Both the position numbers and the translations under genes were made by a program. From assembly GCF_007785775.2 (NCBI RefSeq), contig NZ_VNIK02000006.1, forward strand, positions 62,001-126,000: a DNA stretch of 64,000 bases. Reading direction: 5' to 3'. The notes beneath the pieces are model-generated. The model was not told the origin of the DNA, ran no database searches, and was given only the letters and a program-made list of their open reading frames with translations. The first letter of the stretch is position 1. The number at the start of each line of letters is the position of its first letter. Positions 52,447 through 61,634 of this stretch are shown here, piece by piece. Source of the DNA: Flagellimonas hadalis. Its GTDB lineage: Bacteria; Bacteroidota; Bacteroidia; Flavobacteriales; Flavobacteriaceae.

Positions 52447-54387
52447 ATGAGCGAAGAAGCGAACAAGAAACATTACTCGGCGGATAGTATCCAGGCCCTG
52501 GAGGGCATGGAACACGTGCGTATGAGACCTTCCATGTATATTGGCGATGTAGGGGTCAGGGGGTTGCACCATTTGGTATATGAAGTGGTGGACAACTCCA
52601 TCGATGAGGCCATGGCCGGTTACTGTGACACCATTGAGGTCATCATCAACGAGGACAATTCCATCACCACAAAAGACAACGGACGGGGTATTCCTGTCGA
52701 TCTGCACAAAAAGGAAGGTGTTTCTGCCCTTGAAGTGGTCATGACCAAGATCGGGGCCGGTGGAAAATTTGACAAAGATTCCTATAAGGTTTCAGGTGGA
52801 CTCCACGGTGTGGGGGTTTCTGTGGTCAATGCTCTTTCAATACACCTAAAAGCAACGGTTTATAGGGACGGAAAAATCTGGGAACAGGAATATGAAAGGG
52901 GCAAGACCCTATATCCTGTAAAAAGTGTGGGGGATAGTAGCGAGACCGGTACCATTGTGACCTTCATACCGGATGATACCATCTTTACCCAGACCACAGA
53001 GTACAATTATGAGACTTTGGCGAACAGAATGCGGGAGTTGTCGTATTTGAACAAAGGGATAACTATCACACTTATCGATAAGCGGAACAAGGACGACAAA
53101 GGAGAGTTCATTTCCGAAACTTTCCATTCCGAAGAAGGATTGAAGGAATTCATCAAATTCTTGGATGGGAACAGGGAGCCCCTTACCCAAAGCGTCATCT
53201 CCATGGAAGGGGAGAAGAACGGAATTCCTGTGGAAGTGGCCATGGTGTACAACACAGGCTATACCGAGAACCTTCATTCCTATGTGAACAACATCAACAC
53301 CCACGAAGGAGGGACTCACCTTTCAGGATTCAGGAGGGGATTGACCACCACCTTGAAAAAATATGCCGACAATTCCGGTATGTTGGACAAACTAAAGTTT
53401 GAAATTTCCGGGGATGACTTCCGTGAAGGACTTACCGCCATTGTTTCAGTTAAAGTGGCCGAACCACAGTTCGAAGGTCAGACCAAGACCAAGCTGGGCA
53501 ACCGTGAAGTGACCAGTGCCGTAAGTCAGGCCGTGTCCGAAATGTTGACCGACTACTTGGAAGAGCACCCCGAAGATGCCAAGCTGATCGTGGAGAAGGT
53601 AAAATTGGCTGCTCAGGCCAGACATGCCGCCGCCAAGGCCCGTGAAATGGTACAGCGCAAAAACCCGATGAGCGTGGGCGGACTGCCCGGAAAACTTTCG
53701 GATTGTTCCGAACAGGACCCGACCAAATGCGAAGTGTTCCTAGTGGAGGGTGACTCTGCGGGCGGAACGGCCAAACAAGGTAGGGACCGAAATTTTCAGG
53801 CCATTTTGCCTTTGCGTGGTAAGATTTTGAACGTTGAAAAAGCCATGCAGCACAAGGTCTTTGAAAACGAAGAGATCAAGAACATTTACACAGCGTTGGG
53901 AGTTACCATTGGTACCGAAGAGGACAGCAAGGCACTGAATTTGGACAAGCTCCGTTACCACAAAGTGGTCATCATGTGTGATGCCGACGTGGATGGTAGC
54001 CACATTGAAACCTTGATCCTTACCTTCTTCTTCCGCTATATGCGGGAATTGATAGAGGCCGGACACGTCTACATTGCCACGCCACCCTTGTATCTGGTAA
54101 AGAAAGGAACCAAGAAACGCTATGCGTGGAATGATAAGGAACGCGATGAAATAGTGGCCTCTATGAACGGTGGGGCAGGTATCCAACGGTACAAAGGTCT
54201 TGGGGAAATGAACGCGGAACAATTGTGGGACACCACCATGAATCCAGAGTTCAGGACCCTTCGACAGGTCAGCATTGACAACGCTACCGAGTCGGACCGT
54301 ATCTTCTCCATGCTGATGGGGGACGAGGTGCCGCCAAGGAGGGAATTCATTGAAAAAAATGCCGTCTATGCCAACATAGATGCATAG
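52447..54387 (+). CDS. gyrB: DNA gyrase subunit B
   Basis: A 646-residue type II topoisomerase ATPase/TOPRIM subunit. It has the GHKL ATP-binding motifs (EVVDNSIDEAMAGY, DNGRGIPVD, GGLHGVGVSVVNAL), a transducer domain with the QTKTKLGN motif, TOPRIM residues EGDSAGGTAKQGRDR and CDADVDGSHI, and the C-terminal QRYKGLGEMNAEQLWDTTMNP. Length and the compact TOPRIM without the E. coli insert fit Bacteroidota GyrB. It is a good phylogenetic marker for this genome. A promoter box precedes it and a terminator follows. Confidence 0.98.
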   Translation: MSEEANKKHYSADSIQALEGMEHVRMRPSMYIGDVGVRGLHHLVYEVVDNSIDEAMAGYCDTIEVIINEDNSITTKDNGRGIPVDLHKKEGVSALEVVMTKIGAGGKFDKDSYKVSGGLHGVGVSVVNALSIHLKATVYRDGKIWEQEYERGKTLYPVKSVGDSSETGTIVTFIPDDTIFTQTTEYNYETLANRMRELSYLNKGITITLIDKRNKDDKGEFISETFHSEEGLKEFIKFLDGNREPLTQSVISMEGEKNGIPVEVAMVYNTGYTENLHSYVNNINTHEGGTHLSGFRRGLTTTLKKYADNSGMLDKLKFEISGDDFREGLTAIVSVKVAEPQFEGQTKTKLGNREVTSAVSQAVSEMLTDYLEEHPEDAKLIVEKVKLAAQARHAAAKAREMVQRKNPMSVGGLPGKLSDCSEQDPTKCEVFLVEGDSAGGTAKQGRDRNFQAILPLRGKILNVEKAMQHKVFENEEIKNIYTALGVTIGTEEDSKALNLDKLRYHKVVIMCDADVDGSHIETLILTFFFRYMRELIEAGHVYIATPPLYLVKKGTKKRYAWNDKERDEIVASMNGGAGIQRYKGLGEMNAEQLWDTTMNPEFRTLRQVSIDNATESDRIFSMLMGDEVPPRREFIEKNAVYANIDA

Positions 54388-54406
54388 ATAACGGTTATTT
54401 CACAAC

Positions 54407-54435
54407 AAAAACTCGCCCCAACAAGGCGAGTTTTT
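54407..54435 (+). terminator. Terminator after gyrB
   Basis: AAAAACTCGCC at 54407-54417 and GGCGAGTTTTT at 54425-54435 form an 11-bp stem with a 7-nt loop and a T run at the end. Confidence 0.9.
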
Positions 54436-54460
54436 TAGTTTTAAGGAAAAATTTTACAAA

Positions 54461-55474
54461 ATGAAGAAAATCATACTGCTCACAGCTTTGTTGGGAGTAA
54501 CTTTCGGCAAGGCCCAAGATTTGAATGACATTTTCGTTTCCGGGGTCAACGATGCGGAGCGTTATGCTAATGCCTATTTGGCTCCTGTTTCCGAAGCGGC
54601 CATCTACAGTATCTCCACAGGATGGTACAACAGTGCCGATTCCAAGCCCTTGGGCGGGTTTGAGATATCCATCGTGGGAAACATGACAGGATTCAAGAAC
54701 AAGGATGACAAAAAAGCCTTTATGCTTGATCCGGCAGAATATGAAAATTTGGACTTTGTCCAAAATCCGGGGCAGGCACGTTTGGTTTCCACGGCTCTTG
54801 GCGATATTGAGGGGGTCGAGGTCTTTGTTGAGGACGAAACTACCCTCTTTAGCAGCACCTTTGAACTCCCTTCGGGATTGGCTTCCGAAAATCTCAATTT
54901 CGTACCCTCCGGATATCTCCAAGGAAGTGTGGGGCTTATCAAAGGGTTGGAAGTGAAGGCCCGTTTCTTGCCCAAGATGAAATTTGACGATGATAATGTC
55001 AAATTGGGATTGTTCGGTGCCGGTGTCCAATACGATTTTACCAAGTTGCTCCCGGCCGATAAACTATTGCCAGTTGCCATTTCGGCGGTCATTGGGTATA
55101 CCAATCTCAATGGCGAGTATGATTTCACGGATTCTGACGTCATTGCGGGCAGCGACCAGCGTATCGATGCATCGTTCAAGACCTGGAACTTCAGTGCCGT
55201 GGTTTCCACCCGAAATATTCCCGTGATCAACTTTTATGGAGGTCTGGGCTATATCACGGGTAAATCTGATATCGATGTTTTGGGAACCTATCAGGCCAAT
55301 GGCCCGTTCTTTTCCGAAACAGTCGTGGACCCTTTTTCCATTTCCAAAAAGGCCAGTGGTGTGAATGCCAATTTGGGTACCAAGCTGAAGCTGGGATTCT
55401 TCAGGATCAATGCGGAATATAACTTTGCCGAGTTCAGCACCTTTACCTTTGGTCTGAACTTTGGATTTAGATAG
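54461..55474 (+). CDS. DUF6588 exported protein
   Basis: A 337-residue protein with a Sec signal (MKKIILLTALLGVTFGKAQ). The mature start DLNDIFVSGVNDAERYANAYLAPVSEA is characteristic of DUF6588. It has an alternating beta-strand pattern, several KVKARFLPKM-like strands and an FGFR C-terminus, which suggest an outer membrane barrel. Function unknown. It begins 26 bp after the gyrB terminator and ends in its own hairpin, so it is an independent unit. Confidence 0.88.
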   Translation: MKKIILLTALLGVTFGKAQDLNDIFVSGVNDAERYANAYLAPVSEAAIYSISTGWYNSADSKPLGGFEISIVGNMTGFKNKDDKKAFMLDPAEYENLDFVQNPGQARLVSTALGDIEGVEVFVEDETTLFSSTFELPSGLASENLNFVPSGYLQGSVGLIKGLEVKARFLPKMKFDDDNVKLGLFGAGVQYDFTKLLPADKLLPVAISAVIGYTNLNGEYDFTDSDVIAGSDQRIDASFKTWNFSAVVSTRNIPVINFYGGLGYITGKSDIDVLGTYQANGPFFSETVVDPFSISKKASGVNANLGTKLKLGFFRINAEYNFAEFSTFTFGLNFGFR

Positions 55475-55500
55475 TATCACCAACCGAACAGCCAAAATAA

Positions 55501-55530
55501 AGTGGGCCCCGACATTTGTCGAGGCCCACT
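55501..55530 (+). terminator. Terminator after the DUF6588 gene
   Basis: AGTGGGCCCCGACA at 55501-55514 pairs with TGTCGAGGCCCACT at 55517-55530, with one mismatch (C/A) and a 2-nt loop. A short T run follows. It may also serve the convergent small lipoprotein gene. Confidence 0.8.
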
Positions 55531-55556
55531 ATTTTCATATATGTTGGTCTTCAGGT

Positions 55557-55928
55557 TCACTCCCTAGTGGCGAAGACCGCGCCGTTCCCTAGGGCTAAAA
55601 TTTCAGGATTTTGGGCTTCCATCAGGTTGACCTTGACATCGGTCACCTGGGGATCCCCATATATAATGGTGTAGGTCCCATTTTCAACGGACCATTTAAA
55701 ATCGGTATAAAAAACTAGTTTTGAATTGGAGTAGCTCTGGTATCTGCCCAGATAAACATCGTTGAAGATCCATTCTTCACGGATTGTTTCGGTACCCTTG
55801 TTTTCAATGGTGGAAGATTCAGTTTTTGCCCAGATGCCCAAAATGGGGTCATTGTTCTCTGGAACGCGGCTACAGTTGCTTACGGCAATTATGCCTATGA
55901 TGGACAACAATGAAAAGAGCTTTTTCAT
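55557..55928 (-). CDS. Small lipoprotein, lipocalin-like size, unknown function
   Basis: A 123-residue lipoprotein with the signal MKKLFSLLSIIGIIAVSNC and lipobox VSNC (Cys19). The mature part (ILGIWAKTESST, EEWIFNDVYLGRYQ, FKWSVENGTYTIIYGDP) looks like an incomplete lipocalin-type beta-barrel of the DUF4488/lipocalin-like kind often seen in Bacteroidota. No named family is recognised with confidence. It is monocistronic, convergent with the DUF6588 gene and divergent from mdh. Confidence 0.75.
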   Translation of the reverse strand: MKKLFSLLSIIGIIAVSNCSRVPENNDPILGIWAKTESSTIENKGTETIREEWIFNDVYLGRYQSYSNSKLVFYTDFKWSVENGTYTIIYGDPQVTDVKVNLMEAQNPEILALGNGAVFATRE

Positions 55929-56137
55929 AGGTCAGTAGGTTAAAATGATTTTGGGACTTAGAGAACGCTGTTTTGTAGGAAACTATTGCGTCCGTTATTT
56001 CAAAAAATGAAGAAAAAAGGATTTCTTCGATGAATGGTTCGTTTCCTTAACATTTATGGGGTCGAATATTCGGGGACATTTGCAAAATCGATACATTAAA
56101 ACTGGTGTAAGTCAGCTTTTTTCTAAGTGAAATGCCT

Positions 56138-56145
56138 TATTTTTG
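56138..56145 (+). promoter_or_regulatory. -7 box of the mdh promoter
   Basis: TATTTTTG matches TAnnTTTG and lies 26 bp before the mdh start codon. No distinct -33 box is seen. Confidence 0.55.
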
Positions 56146-56170
56146 AGCGTTAAAATTTAAACTTATACAA

Positions 56171-57097
56171 ATGAAAGTTACCGTAGTTGGAGCAGGCGCA
56201 GTAGGAGCTAGCTGTGCAGAATACATAGCAATGAAAAATTTTGCCTCGGAAGTGGTTTTGTTGGATATCAAGGAAGGATATGCTGAAGGAAAGGCGATGG
56301 ATCTGATGCAGACCGCGTCGCTTATGGGCTTTGATACCAAGATCACAGGAAGCACCAACGATTATGGTAAAACGGCCAACAGTGATGTGGCAGTGATTAC
56401 CTCGGGGATTCCCCGCAAGCCGGGAATGACCCGTGAAGAACTTATCGGGATCAATGCAGGCATCGTAAAAACCGTGGCAACAAGCCTTTTGGAGCATTCG
56501 CCCAATGCCACCATCATCGTGGTGAGCAACCCTATGGACACCATGACCTATTTGGTGCACAAGGCCACTGGCCTGCCAAAGAACAAGATCATTGGTATGG
56601 GGGGTGCATTGGACAGTGCCCGTTTCAAATATAGATTGGCAGAGGCTCTTGGTGCCCCTATCTCAGATGTTGACGGTATGGTGATCGGTGGCCACAGTGA
56701 TGTGGGCATGGTTCCCCTTATTGGTCATGCAACCAGGAACAGTGTAAAAGTTTCCGAGTTCCTTTCCGAAGAGAAAATGGAATGGGTAGTGGAAGAGACC
56801 AAGGTGGGCGGCGCCACGTTGACCAAGCTTTTGGGTACCAGTGCTTGGTATGCTCCCGGAGCAGCAGTTTCATCAATGGTACAGGCCATCGTCTGCGACC
56901 AAAAGAAAATGTTCCCATGTTCCACCATGCTGGACGGGGAATATGGTCTTTCCGATATCTGTATCGGTGTACCTGTGATCTTGGGCAAGGACGGTATCGA
57001 GCAGATTGTTGAGATCGAACTTTCCGATGCCGAAAAGGCCAAAATGCAGGAAAGTGCCGAAGGAGTTAAAAAGACCAACGGATTGCTCCAAGTATAA
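56171..57097 (+). CDS. mdh: Malate dehydrogenase
   Basis: A 308-residue LDH-like malate dehydrogenase. Visible features are the Rossmann motif GAGAVG at 7-12, Asp32 selecting NAD, substrate arginines Arg82, Arg88 and Arg151, and the catalytic His175 in GGHSDVGMVPL. Arg82 in the specificity loop (GIPRKPGMTREE) makes it a malate rather than lactate enzyme. It interconverts malate and oxaloacetate in the citric acid cycle. The gene is monocistronic; a repeat element follows 21 bp after the stop. Confidence 0.97.
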   Translation: MKVTVVGAGAVGASCAEYIAMKNFASEVVLLDIKEGYAEGKAMDLMQTASLMGFDTKITGSTNDYGKTANSDVAVITSGIPRKPGMTREELIGINAGIVKTVATSLLEHSPNATIIVVSNPMDTMTYLVHKATGLPKNKIIGMGGALDSARFKYRLAEALGAPISDVDGMVIGGHSDVGMVPLIGHATRNSVKVSEFLSEEKMEWVVEETKVGGATLTKLLGTSAWYAPGAAVSSMVQAIVCDQKKMFPCSTMLDGEYGLSDICIGVPVILGKDGIEQIVEIELSDAEKAKMQESAEGVKKTNGLLQV

Positions 57098-57118
57098 TCC
57101 GATCAAATTGACCAAAAG

Positions 57119-57195
57119 ATTGTCATTTCGGGTTTGAACGGCGGTAAATCCCAAAAGAATGTTGATGGGAACCGTATCGGATTCGGAATGACAAT
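57119..57195. repeat. Short REP/MITE-like element with ATTGTCATT ends
   Basis: The 77-bp segment is bounded by ATTGTCATTTCG at 57119-57130 and CGGAATGACAAT at 57184-57195, which are inverted repeats at 11 of 12 positions. It shares the TGTCATT(C/T)C end with the larger element at 16128-16281 but has a different interior. It lies between mdh and secDF and may act as the mdh 3' hairpin. Confidence 0.6.
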
Positions 57196-57247
57196 TTTGT
57201 TTTTACCAACCAATGCTGAGGCGTATTTGCAATTCAATCAATTTCTA

Positions 57248-57278
57248 TTGTCAAATCTTATCGGAAATGATATATTTG
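57248..57278 (+). promoter_or_regulatory. secDF promoter
   Basis: TATATTTG at 57271-57278 is an exact -7 match, and TTG at 57248-57250 (partial -33 TTTG) is spaced 20 bp upstream. The start codon is 38 bp downstream of the -7 box. This is the best-matched core promoter in the window. Confidence 0.7.
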
Positions 57279-57316
57279 CACGCTGTTTAAGAAAACATCT
57301 AAAAATTTAATAATCA

Positions 57317-60283
57317 ATGCAAAATAAAGGACTTGTAAGGCTTTTCGCGATCCTTTTTGGCTTGGTGAGCATCTATCAGCTATCCTTTACCTTCATCACA
57401 AGTAAGTTGGAGAAGGATGCTGAGGCTTACGCAGTTAGCCAAATTTCGGAAGCTGAGGAAGATTATGTGGCAAAGCGTGAAGCTTTAGAGGCATCGTATC
57501 TGGACTCTATCAGTGACAACTCTGTTCTGGGTTTTACCAGCTATGAGGATGCCAAGAAAAAAGAGTTGAACAAAGGTCTTGACCTTAAGGGCGGTATCAA
57601 CGTCACCTTGCAGATTTCCGTGAAGGATATTTTGAAAGGTTTGGCGAACAATACCAAGAACCCCGTTTTCAACAAGGCGTTGGCCGATGCCGATGTGGCA
57701 TCGACCAATAGCGACCAAACCTATTTGGAACTATTTTTTGATGCATTTGACAAGATCAAGGGCGAAACCAAATTGGCTTCCCCGGATATCTTTGCCAACA
57801 AAGGGCTTAGCGATGATGTCAATTTCCAAATGAGTGATGAAGAGGTAAAGCCCATTATCCGAAGAAAGATAGACGAGTCCATCGTTTCTGCATTTGAAGT
57901 ACTCCGTGAGCGTATCGATGGTTTCGGTGTGACCCAGCCCAATATCCAAAGGGAAGGGAACTCCGGACGTATCTTGGTGGAGCTGCCCGGTGCAAGGGAT
58001 ATTGCCCGTGCACAGGAATTGCTTTCCAGTACGGCCCAATTGGAGTTTTGGGAAACCTATCCCCAAAGCAATCCAAGTTTGGGAACCTTCTTGGTGTCCG
58101 CCAACGAGCGATTGAAAGAAATCCTGAAACCTGAGCAAACCAAAGAGGAGGTATCCAAGCCAGAATCTGAGATTGATTCCTTGCTTTCGGATGTTTCCCA
58201 AGATTCTTTGGAAACTGCCCCTCAGGCCAACCCGATTTTGGGCAAATTGATACCTGCCAATCCAGGTAGCCATGCCATTGCAAGGGCCATGGTATCGGAT
58301 ACGGCCGAGATCGGGAAGTACCTGAGAATGCCAGAGATCAAGAGATTGCTGCCCAACGATATCCAATTCACCAAATTCCTTTGGGAAAGACCTGCCCAAG
58401 ATGTGGAAGTGGTGGATCTATACGCGCTTAAATCCAACAGGGACGGTGTGCCCAGGATCAGCGGTGATGTGGTTTCCGATGCACAGGATACCTTTGACCA
58501 GTTCAACAAGCCTGCGGTGAGCATGACCATGAACACCCGTGGCGCCAAGGAATGGGAAGCACTTACCGGAGATGCCTACAACAACCAGACCGGGATAGCT
58601 ATTGTTTTGGACAATAAAGTATATACTGCCCCTGGCGTTTCTTCAGGGCCCATTTCAGGTGGCCGTTCCGAGATTACCGGAACTTTCACCGTAAATGAGA
58701 CAAAGGATATTGCCAACGTGTTGCGTGCGGGTAAACTACCTGCTTCTGCGGACATTATCCAATCTGAAGTGGTAGGGCCATCTTTGGGCCAGGAAGCCAT
58801 CGACAGTGGGTTCACATCCTTTATGATTGCCATGGCCTTTGTATTGCTGTGGATGATATTTTACTATGGCAAAGCAGGAGTTTTTGCTGATATTGCCCTT
58901 ATTTTCAACATCCTGCTCATTTTTGGGGTGTTGACCAGCTTGGGAGCTGTTTTGACCCTTCCAGGTATCGCTGGTATCGTGTTGACCATCGGTATGTCGG
59001 TGGATGCCAACGTACTTATCTTTGAAAGGATCAAGGAAGAATTGGCAAAAGGAAAGGGTAAGGCACAGGCGATTGCGGACGGTTTCGGAAACGCACTGTC
59101 CTCAATCTTGGATGCCAACATCACTACGGGACTTACGGCGATCATCCTTTTCATTTTCGGTTCAGGACCCATTAAAGGATTTGCCACTACCTTGTTGATC
59201 GGTATCGTTACTTCTTTGTTCACCGCCATTTTCGTGACCCGATTGATGATCGACGCTTATTCTGCAAAAAAAGGCAGACGTTTGGATTTCAGCACGGGAA
59301 TCACAAAGAACCTGTTCACCAACATGAACATCGATTTCTTGGCCAAGCGCAAGTTCGCTTATATCCTATCTGGAATCTTGGTGGTGGTTTCTGCATTTTC
59401 CCTTTTTACCACTGGCCTTCAGCAAGGGGTTGACTTTATCGGGGGACGTTCTTATCAGATACGTTTTGAGAAAGCGGTGAACCCTTCGGAAATCGCTTCC
59501 GAGCTCAATACGGTATTTGGTAGCGGTACCAACGTGAAAACGTTTGGGGACGCCAACCAGATCAAGGTGACCACTCCTTACAAAGTAGATGAGGAAGGTG
59601 TGGAAGTGGACACGGAAATCCAGACAAAATTATATACCACATTACAGAAATACCTTCCAGATGGCACTTCTTTTGAAGACTTTACCATTGGAGCTTCGGA
59701 AAAATCAATAGGTATCCTACAATCGGTAAAAGTGGGACCCACCATTGCCGACGACATTAAAAAGAATGCCTTCTTGGCCATTTTGGGCTCATTGGCGGTA
59801 GTGTTCCTCTACATCCTATTGCGATTCAGGAAATGGCAATTCTCCTTGGGCGCCGTTGTTGCGGTTTTCCACGATGTGATGATCGTATTGGGAATATTCT
59901 CCCTTACAGGAAAGCTCATGCCTTTCAATATGGAGATCGATCAAGCCTTTATTGCGGCCATTTTGACCGTAATTGGATACTCCCTGAACGATACCGTGGT
60001 CGTATTCGACCGTATCCGTGAGATAACTGGGATTAAGGGCTTCAAAGGCGGAGAGAATATCAACGATGCCTTGAACAGTACCTTGAGCCGTACTTTGAAC
60101 ACCTCATTGACCACATTGATCGTATTGTTGGCCATCTTCATTTTTGGTGGGGAGAGCTTGCGAGGATTTATGTTCGCAATGATCATTGGTGTGGTAGTGG
60201 GTACCTATTCTTCGGTGTTCATCGCAACTCCAATCATGTTCGATACCCTCAAGAAAAAAATTGCAGCCGCCACAGCTGCATAG
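57317..60283 (+). CDS. secDF: Fused SecD-SecF protein translocase subunit
   Basis: A 988-residue fusion of SecD and SecF, the form usual in Bacteroidota. The SecD half has an N-terminal helix, the GLDLKGGINVTLQI motif near 89-102, a large periplasmic P1 domain (about 100-480) and the RND-type helices with MSVDANVLIFERIKEE. The SecF half starts near residue 660 (TGLQQGVDFIGGRSYQIRF) and repeats the pattern with GYSLNDTVVVFDRIREITG. Conserved Asp/Arg residues in TM4 regions support proton-driven action. It pulls substrates through SecYEG. Terminated by a very strong hairpin. Confidence 0.97.
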   Translation: MQNKGLVRLFAILFGLVSIYQLSFTFITSKLEKDAEAYAVSQISEAEEDYVAKREALEASYLDSISDNSVLGFTSYEDAKKKELNKGLDLKGGINVTLQISVKDILKGLANNTKNPVFNKALADADVASTNSDQTYLELFFDAFDKIKGETKLASPDIFANKGLSDDVNFQMSDEEVKPIIRRKIDESIVSAFEVLRERIDGFGVTQPNIQREGNSGRILVELPGARDIARAQELLSSTAQLEFWETYPQSNPSLGTFLVSANERLKEILKPEQTKEEVSKPESEIDSLLSDVSQDSLETAPQANPILGKLIPANPGSHAIARAMVSDTAEIGKYLRMPEIKRLLPNDIQFTKFLWERPAQDVEVVDLYALKSNRDGVPRISGDVVSDAQDTFDQFNKPAVSMTMNTRGAKEWEALTGDAYNNQTGIAIVLDNKVYTAPGVSSGPISGGRSEITGTFTVNETKDIANVLRAGKLPASADIIQSEVVGPSLGQEAIDSGFTSFMIAMAFVLLWMIFYYGKAGVFADIALIFNILLIFGVLTSLGAVLTLPGIAGIVLTIGMSVDANVLIFERIKEELAKGKGKAQAIADGFGNALSSILDANITTGLTAIILFIFGSGPIKGFATTLLIGIVTSLFTAIFVTRLMIDAYSAKKGRRLDFSTGITKNLFTNMNIDFLAKRKFAYILSGILVVVSAFSLFTTGLQQGVDFIGGRSYQIRFEKAVNPSEIASELNTVFGSGTNVKTFGDANQIKVTTPYKVDEEGVEVDTEIQTKLYTTLQKYLPDGTSFEDFTIGASEKSIGILQSVKVGPTIADDIKKNAFLAILGSLAVVFLYILLRFRKWQFSLGAVVAVFHDVMIVLGIFSLTGKLMPFNMEIDQAFIAAILTVIGYSLNDTVVVFDRIREITGIKGFKGGENINDALNSTLSRTLNTSLTTLIVLLAIFIFGGESLRGFMFAMIIGVVVGTYSSVFIATPIMFDTLKKKIAAATAA

Positions 60284-60307
60284 TTTAAGTTTTTAGATGA
60301 ATAATAA

Positions 60308-60338
60308 AAAGGGCCGCTCATAGAGCGGCCCTTTTTTT
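60308..60338 (+). terminator. Terminator after secDF
   Basis: GGGCCGCTC at 60311-60319 and GAGCGGCCC at 60323-60331 form a perfect 9-bp GC-rich stem extended by A/T pairs, with a 3-nt loop and seven T residues. It also lies downstream of the convergent ABC gene (stop at 60353). Confidence 0.93.
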
Positions 60339-60352
60339 GTGCTTGTTTTTTT

Positions 60353-61603
60353 CTATGAAAGCCCAACGCTGCCTACTGAACCTGTTTCCCGAACATTCAA
60401 AATGTAATTGAATTGGGGATACAGACCGGGCTCTTTTCTATGGGATACAAAAACAATGGCCGTATCGCTTTCTGATGCAATTTTGTTCACCAAGTCAACG
60501 AACAGGGCTGCACCAGAATCGTCCAGACCGGCCGTGGGTTCGTCCAAAATGAGTAGGGGAGGATGTTTTATCATGGCCCTAGCCACCATGACCAATCTTT
60601 TATCGCCAGGGGATAGGTCTCGAAAATGATTCGCTCTTTTATCGTATAGTCCTAAAAGTTTCAACCATTCATGGGCCAAACGCTTTTCGGTATCCGTTGG
60701 GATGACATATAGGCCAATGGAATCGTGTAGACCGGAGATGACCATATGTTCCAGACTATGGTAGCCCCTGAACTTGTCCGTGACGGCAGGGGTAAAGTAA
60801 CCTATTTTCTTCTTCAGGTCCCAAACACTTTCCCCGCTTCCTTTCTTCTGTCCAAATAGCGTCAGGTCCTGCCCGTAAGCTTTATGGCTGTCCCCGGTGA
60901 TCATGGAGAGCAAGGTGCTCTTCCCACTTCCGTTGGGGCCTATCAATTGCCAGAATTCCCCTCGCCGTATCGTCCAATCGATTTGGTCCAATACCTGTCG
61001 CCCGTCAAAACGGACCGAGACCTTTTCAAATTTGACCAATTCCATATCGGGTATTTCCAGAGGCTGTAGCGCTGGGGGTATAGTGCCATTGAATGCAGAG
61101 CTCTTTTTTTCATTGGCCTCCCAAAATGCCTTTGCTGTTTCGTATGGATGCAATTCTTCTCCATCTAGTTTGTAAAAATCCGTGGTCACGGGCAAAATAT
61201 CCTCCAACCGACTGACCAATTGCACCACGGTCTTGGTGGAGGCAATGGTACAAAGTTGTTCTTTTAGTTGTGCCTGGGCGGCCACGTCCAGATTGTCGAA
61301 AGGGTTGACCAGCACCAAAAAATCAGGTTCCTGCTGGAGCAGATACCGTAAGAGTGCCTTCTTCTGTTCCCCGCTGCTCATGGTCTTGAGGGATTGTTGG
61401 GTTTCCTTGGTCAAGATCTTGATATCGTGGCGCTCCTCTTCGTCCATATAACGATCGATCTCTGACCGTGAAAAAAGAAGCCCCTTCAGATCTTGTAGTT
61501 GGTGTACCCCTGAAATTGGCACATTGGTCAATAATCGGTCAATGATGCCGTGTGTTTGGGACGTGTTATTGGTAAGTATCGCGTAGCTTTTGGGTTGATG
61601 CAT
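60353..61603 (-). CDS. ModF-like double ABC ATPase with a degenerate first domain
   Basis: A 416-residue soluble protein with two ABC domains, as in ModF of Gram-negative bacteria. The second domain (about 187-410) is complete: Walker A GPNGSGKST at 222-230, signature LSPGD at 330-334, Walker B LILDEP at 351-356 and an FVSHR H-loop. The first (about 1-150) keeps an SSGEQKK signature at 76-82 and LVLVNPFDNLD, but the Walker A position reads NNTSQTHGI without the P-loop lysine, and the Asp-Glu of Walker B is Asn100-Pro101. It can hydrolyse ATP in only one half. Partner and role unknown; no transporter membrane gene is nearby. Confidence 0.88.
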   Translation of the reverse strand: MHQPKSYAILTNNTSQTHGIIDRLLTNVPISGVHQLQDLKGLLFSRSEIDRYMDEEERHDIKILTKETQQSLKTMSSGEQKKALLRYLLQQEPDFLVLVNPFDNLDVAAQAQLKEQLCTIASTKTVVQLVSRLEDILPVTTDFYKLDGEELHPYETAKAFWEANEKKSSAFNGTIPPALQPLEIPDMELVKFEKVSVRFDGRQVLDQIDWTIRRGEFWQLIGPNGSGKSTLLSMITGDSHKAYGQDLTLFGQKKGSGESVWDLKKKIGYFTPAVTDKFRGYHSLEHMVISGLHDSIGLYVIPTDTEKRLAHEWLKLLGLYDKRANHFRDLSPGDKRLVMVARAMIKHPPLLILDEPTAGLDDSGAALFVDLVNKIASESDTAIVFVSHRKEPGLYPQFNYILNVRETGSVGSVGLS

Positions 61604-61634
61604 GTAATCTGGAAATAAATTCCTAAAATTACGA

